Source: Vigna angularis (lineage: Eukaryota > Streptophyta > Magnoliopsida > Fabales > Fabaceae). From it: a stretch of DNA of 64,000 nucleotides. A program made the position numbers and the translations under genes. Of this stretch, positions 23,579 to 34,198 are shown in pieces. Each line of letters begins with the position of its first letter. Position 1 is the first letter of the stretch. The notes below the pieces were generated by a model that was not told the DNA's origin, did no database searches, and was given only the letters and a program-made list of their open reading frames with translations. The stretch spans positions 49,927,631 to 49,991,630 of the forward strand of contig NC_068971.1 in NCBI RefSeq assembly GCF_016808095.1, written 5' to 3'.

Positions 23579-25966
23579 AAAGAAACCCACGAATCTGTCG
23601 AGCCATGTCTGTCCATTGTTCATTTACAACGTTGTTAGTCGTTCAAATAAGGTTTTATGCCTTAGCTATTGTTATTTTACTTGATATTTAATAGCTCACC
23701 GTTTTTTTAATAATACATTTTTTTTTCACTGATTTCACTATTTAATATAAATTTTTATATTGGTTATCCATTTATAAAAAACCAAAATAATGGCAAAAGG
23801 ATAATATAATTATTATGTTCCAGTTTTCTTACTTTGGGCTGATTTCAGGTATGGAATAAACTATCTTCTGCATCTTTAATCTTTAATCGGTAAACACTAA
23901 ACACACAAATGTAAAACCTCAACAGACAATAGTAAACTATGTAAACTCGAAGCACACATATATATAAAGGATAAAGGAGTGAAGAACATAAGGCACCAGA
24001 CATAACAACAAACATTTTGAAATTTCAATTTATGAATAACATGTGCAAGATATACATATAACATTAGTGTCAATTCAATTGTATATTCATCAATTTATTT
24101 GTGGACGTGGATATTGAGAAATGTATTAATTTCAAACTTAATTATTAATTTACACTTCTCTTATTAATCCACTGCTTGAAAGACTAACTTCTCACTAAAA
24201 TAAATATTTGGGGTCTAACTTTAAAAAATTAAATACGGAATAATATTTACAAGTTTTAAAAATCTCTGAAGTATTTCACTCGTCTTGAAAATTTTGAAGA
24301 TGTATAAAATGTAAGAAAAGAAGGCCAATGTGATGTTTTAAAATAAAATATAAAAATAAGTTATATAGAATTGAAAAAAATTGAGATGTCAAGGTGAGAA
24401 AACTTTGAGTAATGCAACTCTAATTTATTCTCAAAATATCATAACTTTTTCGTACATGGCATATTTTCAAATTTTATTACAGAAATGGCACAATGTATGT
24501 TTTATTTACATAAATAACACAGTTATGAAAATTTGTTAGAATTCGGTCTCGGGAGCTGAATTCTAGTCTTGATTTTGGCGTATACTGGAATTCGGTTTCT
24601 GAAAAACCGAACTGAGTTGTTGGTTTTTTTTTTCAATTTTTATGAGAAAAATGTATAAACAAGATGAAATAATTGTGATTGGAGTAAACATATATTTTGT
24701 AAATGTATTTTATTTAGTTAAAACAATTTACTTAGTGAATATTTTGTCAAAACAAGTTAAAATAATTTTACTTTTTTAACTTTCAATTATTTAATCATAT
24801 TCTATACATTTTCTAAATTTATTTTCTCAAAGAATTACAAAAATCACTAAATATTACTAAAATAACTTTTCATTTTCATAATTTTTTTAATTTATTTTTC
24901 CACCCACATTTATACAAAAATTTGAAAAATGAAAAGAGGAAAACAACAACTCAGGAATCGAATTCCCACTAATATTCCAATTTAGGATTGTAAAACGACA
25001 TTAAGAATTTGGCTTTCCGGAAATTGAATTGTGTACTTAATCAGAAATTACGCTAACTGTGTAAAAATAAGGCACGATATGTTATCAGATAAAAAAAAAT
25101 TCAAACAGTGTTATTATAGAAAAGAATTCGAAAATATCAAGAATAAAAATTTTATTATTTAAAACTTAAATAAATTTATATAAAAAAGATATTTTTTAAT
25201 TAAAATAAAAAATAGTCATTGTCATTATATCTTGAAAAGACTGATCCACCTGGCATTTGAAAATAATTAATTTTAGATTATTTTATATATTTAGCAAAAT
25301 ATTATACAGAAAAAAAAATTAGGACTCCATGATATAAAAAATTAAAAGATTTTACAAAATACACAATGGATTAAAGTTAATAGACTATTTACTAATTCAT
25401 TCATTAATCCTCGTTAATTATAACATTGTTATTTAGGTGGATTGATACGTCAACATGATTCGTTACAGGTTTAATTTAGATTGACACATTTCTTAATGAT
25501 TTCAGTTTTATTTTATTAAAAATTTGTAAAAGTAAAACAAACTACTTTTTCAGTTAGGATCGAATTTATGATAAACTTGATTGATCCATGCATTTAAACC
25601 TGATTTTTCAACAATTTTTTTTAGTAATTGTGAACAGTGGAATAATAATTAGTTTTTTTATCCATAATTAAAGTTGTTGTAAAATAAAGGATCTTTATTC
25701 ATTCCTTTTTAAGTATATGTTATGAGCACAGAAAAAAAACTGACGACTATCGAAAAACACTTAATTTAGGTTTTCTTTTTGTGTGTTACTATTTGTCCAT
25801 TTGAACTTTCCTTTTTCAAAATTTAATTTAAAAACTGAATTTTTATTAAGGTTTGTTGCTTAACCAATAATTGAAGAAACAATATTGTGGTGTTTCAACT
25901 GCCAAAGAAAGATTATGGTTCAGAATTTTCACGCTGTTTTTTTTTTCCATATATTTACGAATATAA

Positions 25967-25999
<33 letters not shown>

Positions 26000-27050
26000 T
26001 AAATGAATGAAATTTGTTATTGTATCCTATGTTACTCAAATATATTACTTTCAAAATCTCAACTCAAACCATTTAACAAATTATCAGTTATGACAATAGG
26101 TCGATTATAAGTTAATAGGATTAACTTTAATGTTGATTAATTTAAAAATAAAGTATAATTACTTAAAATTATAATGTGATTAAATTAATATTAATAAAAA
26201 TTCATTCTAAAACTTATAAATATAAATTTAAAAGAATGTGATTTTACATTTATTACACTATTATTCGTTAAATATTAATGTTAAACTGATTATAACATTA
26301 GAATATATTATTTTGTATCTCTTAACCGTTTGAATGAGCAATTAAACCCAAAACTTAATATAACTTTCAGATTTCAAAATGACTCATCAAATTTAGACAG
26401 ATCTCGATTTTACATCTCAAACAATTATAATGAAAATATTGAAAATATATTGACTTTTCTATAAGAAAAGTATTCCGTTTCTATTATTAAGATTTTTTAA
26501 CTTTGAATGTATTTAAAATATCAATCGATACTCTGACTATTAAAAAAAGATTTAATATAACTACAAGATTAATATATGCATCTGTAGTTAAAAATGCAAG
26601 TTCTTCTTTTATTAGTAATATACCCCCTACTCTACAGGCACGTTGACATTCTTTCTGGAAAATAATTTACAAACCAATTTCTTTCAATCAACTTAAAGAT
26701 AGGTTTAATTATGGTGTCTTGAAGTTTGTCCACAACCTGGAATTAAAATCGCCACCATAAAGAGGAAATAAAACACTTGCAGTGTGTGACAGTTTCTGAC
26801 CGTTGCACCATAAACTTTTCTTTAAAATTGCTAACTGCACACGCTCCATCACGTTTTCTAGATCCACAAAAACTTCCATGCTTTTCAAACATGATTTAAT
26901 ATTCATAATTACACAAAAATAAATACTGATGATGAGTTATTACTCATTTATTATACACAAATCATAGTCTAATCATTCAGGTTGATCAATAAAATCATAA
27001 GTATAAGCTCGATTATGATAAAACCATTTTTTATATCATCCTCAGAAAAT
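23579..27050. other. AT-rich intergenic DNA with a foldback relic
   Basis: Nothing coding is recognised. There is a long-inverted-repeat relic at about 24430-25090 and an (ATA)n run at about 25967-26000. The minus-strand frame at 26709-26906 has no recognisable domain. Confidence 0.5.
24430..25090. mobile_element. Foldback/long-TIR element relic
   Basis: The left arm (about 24480-24635) and the reverse complement of the right arm (about 24940-25090) share, in order, ACACAGTTA, an AATTC-rich block, GGAATTCGRTT and GAGTTGTTG. The arms are strongly diverged. No transposase coding and no clear target duplication were seen. Confidence 0.4.
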
Positions 27051-27059
27051 AAAGTTGAA

Positions 27060-28240
27060 ATTCGGGCTTTGAATGGGTCAGTGTTATGGGCCTGAGGCGA
27101 CGGATGGGCCCAGTCATTTGATACACGTGGGAGATTGTGATAGGTGGAGAGTTCAGAATGAGACAAAAAATTCAAAATGAGAAAGAACATGGTATTTATG
27201 GTACAACACTCCCTCTCTACACTTGAGTGGAGACTACTCCACCACAGTTGCAGAACAGAGCAGAACCAAAGAACAAGACTCAGATTTCAAAACGTGAGGA
27301 ACCGAAGGTTATGCGCCTTAAAACAACCACCTATATCTGGTATCATCTTCTTTCTCCGTTTTTAAATTCGTTTTGTGTAATGGGCATTCTAAAGTTTGAG
27401 TCTTTTGTCCCTTTGTTCATGGTTTGCTGCATTTTTAATTTACTGGGTTAACCTCAAATGTCCAAGTTCTTGTATCTCTCTCTGTTTTCATCTCATTTGC
27501 CTCTTTCTTTATCATGTCTCTGTTGATTTTTTTTATTTTCTATTCTGCCTTCTTTCATTTAGTTTTGGAGGTTTTGAAAGTTGAATGTTTGCTTCTTAGC
27601 ATCTCACCGATAATACCATAAAATAAGTTATACAAGAGAGTGGCAGTTTTTATGAGTTGCTTTTAAGGTTATGTTGAATATAAGTTTAAACTGTGAGATG
27701 GTATTAATTGTAATTCAAATCCTGCAAAAGAGATATCTAATCCTTGAGGGAGATCAGGTTAAAGATCTTTGTGATGTGAATTAAATAGTTTATGCTAGCT
27801 AGCTTAGTAATGGTAGCAGTTTTGAAGTTACCGGAATGATCTCTTGCATTTGAATTTCCATTATCTTCTAGATGTAATGTTTGAACGGTTTCTTCTCTCT
27901 ATTAGAGAAAAAAAAACTTCTCTTCAGGATAAAATTAGTTTATTATCTACAATAAAAAGAAAAAAATTATAAGAGAAATTTTCTAAAGATTATTTTATAG
28001 ATAAAAATACATATAATATAATTTGAATTTTCACAATATCTTTTACAACTACCTTATTTCCTGTGCTCCGGAATCATAAGAAGTGACTTAGATGATATAT
28101 TCTGTAACCGCAATACATTATTTAACAAACACAAAAATCTATACGGCACCAGTATTTTTCCTTTTTGTGCAAGTGATTTGATTTTTTTCATAGCTTGAGC
28201 AATTTTTGTTAGGGGAGAAGTTTGTTCAGAGAAGGAGAAT
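27060..28240 (+). promoter_or_regulatory. Promoter and 5' leader (with probable leader intron) of the NETWORKED-like gene
   Basis: Two site II-type motifs, ATGGGCCT (27086-27093) and ATGGGCCC (27104-27111), mark the likely promoter. A plausible 5' UTR exon ends near 27338 (TATCTG|GTATCATC) and a plausible acceptor TTTTGTTAG lies just before GGGAGAAG at about 28212, which would remove a leader intron of about 0.9 kb. These leader splice sites are inference from consensus only. Confidence 0.45.
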
Positions 28241-29972
28241 ATGGGTGAAACGATGAAGAAGGAACCGTCACAGTGGTGGTGGCTTGATAGTCAGAACACT
28301 ACTAATCGATCCCCATGGCTTCAATCCACTCTCTCTGGTATGCATTGCATCATCAATTTCTTACATTTTTATTTTCAGTTGACAAGTGATAAATAACATA
28401 GAAAAAGATGAAGCATAAAAAGGTCATGGGGGCACCCTTATGATTTATCTGGGTGTTACTTTTCAACTTCTTTATCTTCTCTACCTTTTGTCCTGTGGAT
28501 TTAGCCGTTGGAGCTACCCATGGAACCTTTTTGTGCACATTCTTTTGGATTTCCTAACCTAGATACAACTTCAGGAAATAGAATATATGATGGAAATTAC
28601 AGTGAGTCCACTAAGAGGGCCCATAATCAGTGCTACAAAAGATGGGCCGAAGAGGCCCAATGATTTTGTTCTTTTTAAAAGGGAGTGTGTTCCTCTCCGT
28701 GGTCTGTTTCACCAAACCCTAATTGCTTAGCCGTTACTTGCAATTAGCGATTGTTGCGAGACTTTGATTTGAAAATTTCGTGTTCTGTTCTGTTTCGCAC
28801 TTGTTCTTCAGTTAAAGCTTTGTATTAATATTTTGTTTTAATTGAATTGAATTATGAAATTGGAAAAGGAACCAGGGTTTTTTTTTTTGTTTTGTTTAGA
28901 AAAAGAATGAGTGAATTGAATTGAATTTTGAGAAGTAGCTGATGATGAAAGTATTATTGGTACGAGTATCGGCAACACTTCTGCGCACCGTGATTGTTTA
29001 TTTTCACGGGTTGTCGTTTCGATGAAGAATGTGCCAAAATGCTAATCTGAGGCTCTACGTTTTAATTCTCTCTGTGATATTGTGTTATCGTTTCACGAGT
29101 ATTGCCTGTGATTTTCCTTTTTTTTTCTTTTCCTAATATGCAATAAATTTATGTGATTATCTGTGGCAGAGCTAAATGTGAAGACAAGGGCAATGCTAAA
29201 GTTAATTGAAGAAGATGCAGATTCCTTTGCCAAACGTGCAGAGATGTATTACAAGAAGCGACCAGAACTTGTGAGCATGGTTGAGGATTTCTACAGGACA
29301 CACCGCTCCCTAGCTGAGCGCTATGATCAAGTTAAACCTGATACCACTGGAATTGGACACCTCGTTACTGGGGGGTCACCTTTTGCTTCAGCCAAGTACC
29401 AGATAGAGAAGTTGATGTGTTTTTCAGATAATGGGTACGACACCTATTCTGAGCATTGTGATGTGTACGAATCTGAGGAATCTGAAGTAGATGATCCTCA
29501 GCAGGAGGAAGAGGGGACCGAGTTTGTTCACAGCTGTACAAAAAAGGAGAAAGCTTCATCAGTGGCCGTGAGTGATGAATTGATGAAGCTGAGGGACGAA
29601 GTCAGAAGACTCAATGAAGAGGACAATGCTCATAGAGATCAAATCAAGGAGAAGAACACAACTTGTGAGGAAGTCAAGATGTTGAGGGAAGAAATAGGAA
29701 GGCTTAGAGATGAGAATGAGGAACAGAAGAAACAACTCAAACAGAAGGATGAAGAGAAGATAGAGGTGATAAGACAGTTGAGTTTAGCAATAGATTTGCT
29801 GAAGCAGGAGAATGTGAAGATGAGAAATTTCATTACCAAGGAGTCTACCAAGAAATGGAAGAAACCGTTTGATGAGATCAACAAACTTGTGGGAGCCTTT
29901 TCGATGAAGTTGTTCAGTGGTGCTCCGAGGAATCAGCCCAGCGTTGAGCTCTCAACATGTGGTCGCAAATAA
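28241..29972 (+). CDS. NETWORKED/KIP1-like actin-binding protein (NAB domain)
   Basis: There are two coding exons, 28241-28337 and 29170-29972, phase-1 GT-AG intron of 832 bp, 299 residues. The N-terminal NAB domain (residues about 10-90) contains WWWLDSQ, SPWLQSTL, MLKLIEEDADSFAKRAEMYY, KKRPEL and LAERYDQV. NAB domains of the NETWORKED family bind actin filaments and place the protein at membrane-actin contact sites. Residues about 110-130 are acidic; about 150-260 form a charged coiled coil (LREEIGRLRDENEEQKKQ region). The short length fits the NET3/NET4 groups rather than the long NET1/NET2 proteins. The tryptophan motif reads WWWLDSQ rather than the usual WWWDSH, i.e. one extra residue. 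Exon 1 was found from the splice phase and the tryptophan motif. Its only coding intron carries a snoRNA-type unit. Confidence 0.85.
28613..28722 (+). promoter_or_regulatory. Site II and telo-box motifs within the intron, copy 2
   Basis: GGGCCCA at about 28617-28623, ATGGGCC at about 28644, GGCCCA at about 28654 and AAACCCTAA at 28714-28722 lie upstream of the candidate snoRNA. The site II motifs are better preserved than in copy 1. An intronic promoter here could drive the snoRNA alone, or a shorter transcript of the host gene starting before its second exon; both are inference. Confidence 0.65.
28937..29057 (+). ncRNA. Candidate box C/D snoRNA, copy 2 (intronic)
   Basis: The C box ATGATGA is at 28942-28948, the C'-like CGATGAA is just after 29020 and the D box CTGA is at 29047-29050, a span of 109 bases. 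The internal stem of copy 1 is kept: CGGCAAC replaces CGACAAC and still pairs with GTTGTCG through a G-U pair, and CCGTG/CACGG is unchanged. GTAG before the C box and CTAC after the D box can form a short terminal stem. No known name or rRNA target could be assigned. Confidence 0.65.
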
Positions 29973-30603
29973 CTAACTAATTATGTTCAAACGATCTTAT
30001 GGAGATGTTTATATTCATGTTAGGAACTTATTCCCAAAATCTTACATTTTTTTTCCTTCTATCTCCGTAGTGTGTGTGCTTGGTCATATTCATTATATTC
30101 TTTTACATATGCAGTCTTCTCTATAGCAGTTGTATTCATTTCAATCGTTACAGATGTGTATTTTGTATTCCTTTATATATGAAGAAGTCCCTTCGAATTC
30201 TTGTCTGTCTTTTGCATTCTTCTCCCTCCTAACGGGAAGTGATTTGTGGTCCTAAGCACCATAAGAGTAAATAGTGGTCCTAGGGCAAAATGACTAACTC
30301 CTCTTTAGTTCGATCAATTTGCCGAAGTTAATGTAGGTTGGTGAAGGCAAAGGAAGGAATTTTCCATGTTTCTTCTGAATCTGTGATGGGAAAGTTTCCC
30401 AGCTTCTGTTCTGTAATTCCAAAGTTAATATCTTTGTTTTGTTTGTTTGTATTGAGGGTATGAAAGATAAAGTTGTCTTTCAGCATTTAAAGCAATCATT
30501 TCTAGAATTTGAACTGAATTGAACTCAACTACTACTAAGTTTGATGGACTTTAAATGTTGAAATAACATGCTTAACACAACTACACAAAAAGAAACACCA
30601 ACA

Positions 30604-31002
30604 TCAATGTATTAACAAGGCATGAAGCCACATTGTGTAAATTACAGGTAAAATAAAGAATGACATTGAGCATAAGGGCTGATATGTATACTGGAAAGCA
30701 GAAGCCTCAGATGGAAAAAGATTCAATGCAGTGCCTGGAGTGCCCAAGACATCTGGGTTGGGAGGGCTCGGGCTTGAAGGAATTGTGGGCAGTGAGGAAT
30801 ATGATGGAGAATGAGAAACTCCACCTGCAACTGGGGTGGGAAAAAGTGGCTCAGTATCTGGTGATTGAGTAGGAGAAACTACAGGATCACTAGCTGCTGC
30901 TGCTGCTGAGATAGTGGGAGAAGAAGAAGAAGCCGAGGCTAATGAACAATTACACGCCAACATGGCCATCAACATTGCCCAGATTGACCAAAAGGGAGCC
31001 AT
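30604..31002 (-). CDS. Arabinogalactan-protein precursor (AGP25/26/27-like)
   Basis: This is a single-exon frame of 132 residues. Residues 1-about 25 form a signal peptide (MAPFWSIWAMLMAML then ASA), followed by a Ser/Ala/Pro/Thr-rich body with SP and TP dipeptides that would be hydroxylated and arabinogalactan-decorated. The segment SLPTIPSSPSPPNPD is characteristic of the Arabidopsis AGP25/26/27 group. The C-terminal 25 residues (from about CSMSFFILPVIYTMW) are hydrophobic, as expected of a GPI-anchor signal. The mature protein would sit at the plasma membrane or cell wall. The gene is convergent with the NETWORKED-like gene, about 630 bp tail to tail. Confidence 0.8.
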   Translation of the reverse strand: MAPFWSIWAMLMAMLACNCSLASASSSSPTISAAAAASDPVVSPTQSPDTEPLFPTPVAGGVSHSPSYSSLPTIPSSPSPPNPDVLGTPGTALNLFPSEASAFQYTYQPLCSMSFFILPVIYTMWLHALLIH

Positions 31003-31548
31003 AAGTGATGGGGGAAAAATATATATTACCTTGTGATGAACTTTAATAAATATATCTTGATGAGAAAGAGAAAACTGTTACAGGAGAAGCTGTGAAAGTG
31101 CATGATTGATGTATAGAACAACGTAAAGAAAAAAATGTTTCTGGTTGAGAAGATAAGTACACATAATTTTTATTTGTTTTGTATATTAAGTATTTTAGAA
31201 AGTAAAGCAGCATCCAAATGAAAAGGGTTCAACAGAAATGGTGGTGGGCTTCCAATTGTCAGTGCTAATTGATGACTAGGACCTACTTGTTGCTTTCTGG
31301 AGAGAGTGAATCCAAGATGTCCATGCCATATAAATGAAAATCAAAAGGAGGGATAAAAGGTTAATCCACAGGAGAAAACAAAGGAAAAATTAAGACGATT
31401 TGCTGTTTTATTAACCCGCTTTTACGATTCCCTAATCTTAGTGTTTTTTTTTATGTATAAAATTATTTATATTTATATTTTGAATTATATTCTCCAAAAT
31501 ATAAAAATTTATAAAGATATCGGCACAAATTATGAGGGACAAGAATAA

Positions 31549-32208
31549 GGGTGTTGCTCCCTCCACCACCACCCTATACTTCCTCCACCTCCTCACATTA
31601 TTTTAAATACAATTATATCCTTAAGTTAAAAAGATTTTTACTTTTACCCTATTTTAAATAATTTGAAACCCTAATTTTACTTTCTCAGCACCCACCCACA
31701 GAACTCTCTTCCCTTTTTTTCATTTTCGTTTCACCTCCCCACCTCCTGCACTTCCATTCCTTTTTCTTCCCAGTTTTTTGTTTTGTTTGAAAGCTTCCAT
31801 TGCCGCCATGATGTGAAGGAGCGTCGCCGCCATGGTGTGGAGGAATGTCCAAAGCATCAACCAACGTGAGGAAGTATACATCAACGAAGATGTCATCTAA
31901 TAAAACAAACTCTAAAATAAAAAACGTAACCTTTAAACGGGAGGTAACATCTTCAACGGATGTCACCTGCGTTTAAAGGTTACGTTTTTTATTTTAGGGT
32001 TTTATTTCAAGGTTTAACTTATAGTATCTCACAACGACGAAAGAAAGAGAGGAATAAATATAATGTTAAAATGAAAGAAAAGTATTTTACTCATTACGAG
32101 ACTAAAATAAGTTATTAATTAAATAGGTTGTGAAGGGGTAAAATTAAAAAATAATAATCATAAGGAAAATAGAAGGAGAAAGATGAGACGGTGAAGGGAG
32201 CAACGCCC
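31549..32208. mobile_element. Non-autonomous Mutator-like TIR element, copy 1
   Basis: The left terminus GGGTGTTGCTCCCTCCACC and the right terminus (reverse complement GGGCGTTGCTCCCTTCACC) form inverted repeats. Flanks CAAGAATAA (31540-31548) and CGAAAATAA (32209-32217) agree at 7 of 9 positions, consistent with an old 9-bp target duplication, the hallmark of Mutator-type insertion. Length 660 bp. A perfect 28-bp inverted repeat (31912-31939 with 31970-31997) makes a strong internal hairpin with a 30-base loop. The minus-strand open frame 31685-31966 is part of the element and has no recognised domain. Confidence 0.75.
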
Positions 32209-32325
32209 CGAAAATAAATGTCCTTTTGCTCAATCCTAGAGTATTTTATCCATAATAACAAATGAAGTCCAGGCCCAAACAATTAAAAACAAAAAACACA
32301 AAAATTATCCATTGGACTGAGCCAC

Positions 32326-32403
32326 GACCATGACATGTATGCAACAACAACAACAATGGCTTCGCATCATGTCAATTGTTGTTGCCACGCTCTAGACATG
32401 GTC
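32326..32403. other. Small imperfect hairpin
   Basis: GACCATG (32326-32332) pairs with CATGGTC (32397-32403), and inside it CAACAACAAT (about 32348-32357) pairs with ATTGTTGTTG (about 32375-32384). The shape is precursor-miRNA-like in size but no known miRNA is recognised. Confidence 0.3.
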
Positions 32404-34198
32404 CTTCTAGTATCAATTTCTTTGTTTTCTTTCACATATCCAAGTTTCTGTTACCCTCTCATGCTTTTAATAATTGCTTTCAATAATGCACAACATCCTC
32501 TCCATTAATTATTAATTATTTGTAAGTTTTTATTTAAAATTTTAGATTTTATTTTAATATTTTTTTAGATTTAAATACTATTTTGTTCCTATTTTTATCA
32601 AGTTTATTTAATTTTATATTTTTTGGTAACCACGTTTAAATCAGTGAAAAATATATTCTAAATGTTAGTCAGTAATTCTTTTGTTTTTTTAAATTGAAAA
32701 AAATGTTTACATGTTAATATTTTATCACATAATAGTAACATTGTCACGTGGTACATAGTAGTAACATTTTTACATAATACAATATTGATTTACACATGAA
32801 CAATTTTTTTTAAATTAAAAAATACAAAAAAAATCACAAACTAATATATAATATACATGGTTTACTTTTCGTTAAGGATTTAAACACGTTCTAAAAAGTG
32901 ACCAAAATTAACGAAAATTGAAACTTGATTAAACATAAAATAATTTTTACTATTTTTTATAATATGTTTATTTATATTTTTACTAAAATGTTTTTTCATT
33001 TAAGTTTTTTCTTTAATTGTTTCGTATATTTTAGTAAAATCATTATTTATTTTAAGTAGAAATTGAAAATTTTAATGAAAATGTTTTCATTATCTCATAA
33101 TTTTATAGACGAGTAGGCCAACTTTCAGACAAAATATCACACAAATCATATAATACCGAAAGCTACTTTTGCCCCACAGATGCGGAAGAGACGAAAATGT
33201 GCGAAGAAAGGTTGCGTTCCCAAATACGTCTATGCTCTGCAAGGATTATTCAAATATGTTATGAGAAACAAATTAGAACATATATAATATTTTAAGTAAT
33301 AAATTACAAAAACAAAAATAGTCTCATCTAAATGCGCTACAAAATATTTTTTACATGTTATTGATTACTAAGGTACGGAAAATTATTTATTTTTATAATA
33401 ATTAATTTAAAATTATATTAATTTTTAATTATTTGATATCACAACTTTATACTAATAATACATAAGAAAAAAACTCTAGGAACTATTGTAAGAGGGAGAC
33501 CTTTCGACCCCTTTCTACGTTAGCAAGGACCTTCACCAACAATTAGGCGACTTGTGAATTATTCATCAAGATTTGGAAACAAAACAAAAATAAAGATAAA
33601 ACACAGCGCTAGAAGCATCATAAAAAAAATAAAAATGAAAAAAAGAATTACCTAAATAAAATAAAATTGCAATTTTCCATTTTCCTTGTTATTCATTCAT
33701 GAAAAAAAAGTAGGGAGCAGGTTTTTCCACGTGGAAACCCTTTAACCACCAAAGTTTATTTAATTTAAAGCATTTTATAGAAGTTAATGAACTTGTCATG
33801 TATTTATGAATAAAAAATAATACTTTGACTTTATTATTTCCTTTTAGGTTCAAATTACACAGGTAATTTTGGAAGATAAACAGTAAGCTTTCAGGAGAAC
33901 ACAGTGTAAAATGAATAGAAAAATAATTCGTTTGACACATATAAATTTTTTACATTTTAATATTATAATTTTATTTTTTATTTTTATTTTTCTCAAAAGA
34001 TAATTTTTTTTATTTTTATAACCATTTTGTTACTATATGTATTAAATAAATGTAGAGTGTGTCATTGTATCATTATTAAAATAAATATCAATAACAGGTA
34101 GACGTGTCAGTGTAGCGGTGCCTCTTTATGAATATACGATTATTAAGAAAAAGCAAAACGGTGATAGATCAGGAATACAACAGAAAAACAAACAAATA

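Larger units (their letters stand above)
28602..29095 (+). repeat. Duplicated snoRNA-type transcription unit, copy 2, inside the NETWORKED-like intron
   Basis: Second copy of the unit at 21533-22020, same orientation as its host gene. It fills more than half of the 832-bp intron. The promoter block, leader, core and tail are all recognisable. Confidence 0.85.
31003..34198. other. Intergenic region between the AGP-like and first YUCCA gene
   Basis: It holds the promoter side of the AGP-like gene, a Mutator-like element at 31549-32208 and otherwise AT-rich DNA without recognisable genes. A small imperfect hairpin lies at 32326-32403. Confidence 0.5.

Noticed and set aside
31685..31966. 93-codon minus-strand frame, with a similar one at 37879-38190
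   Set aside because: Both lie in the same place of two copies of a miniature transposon; they are repeat sequence without a transposase motif.
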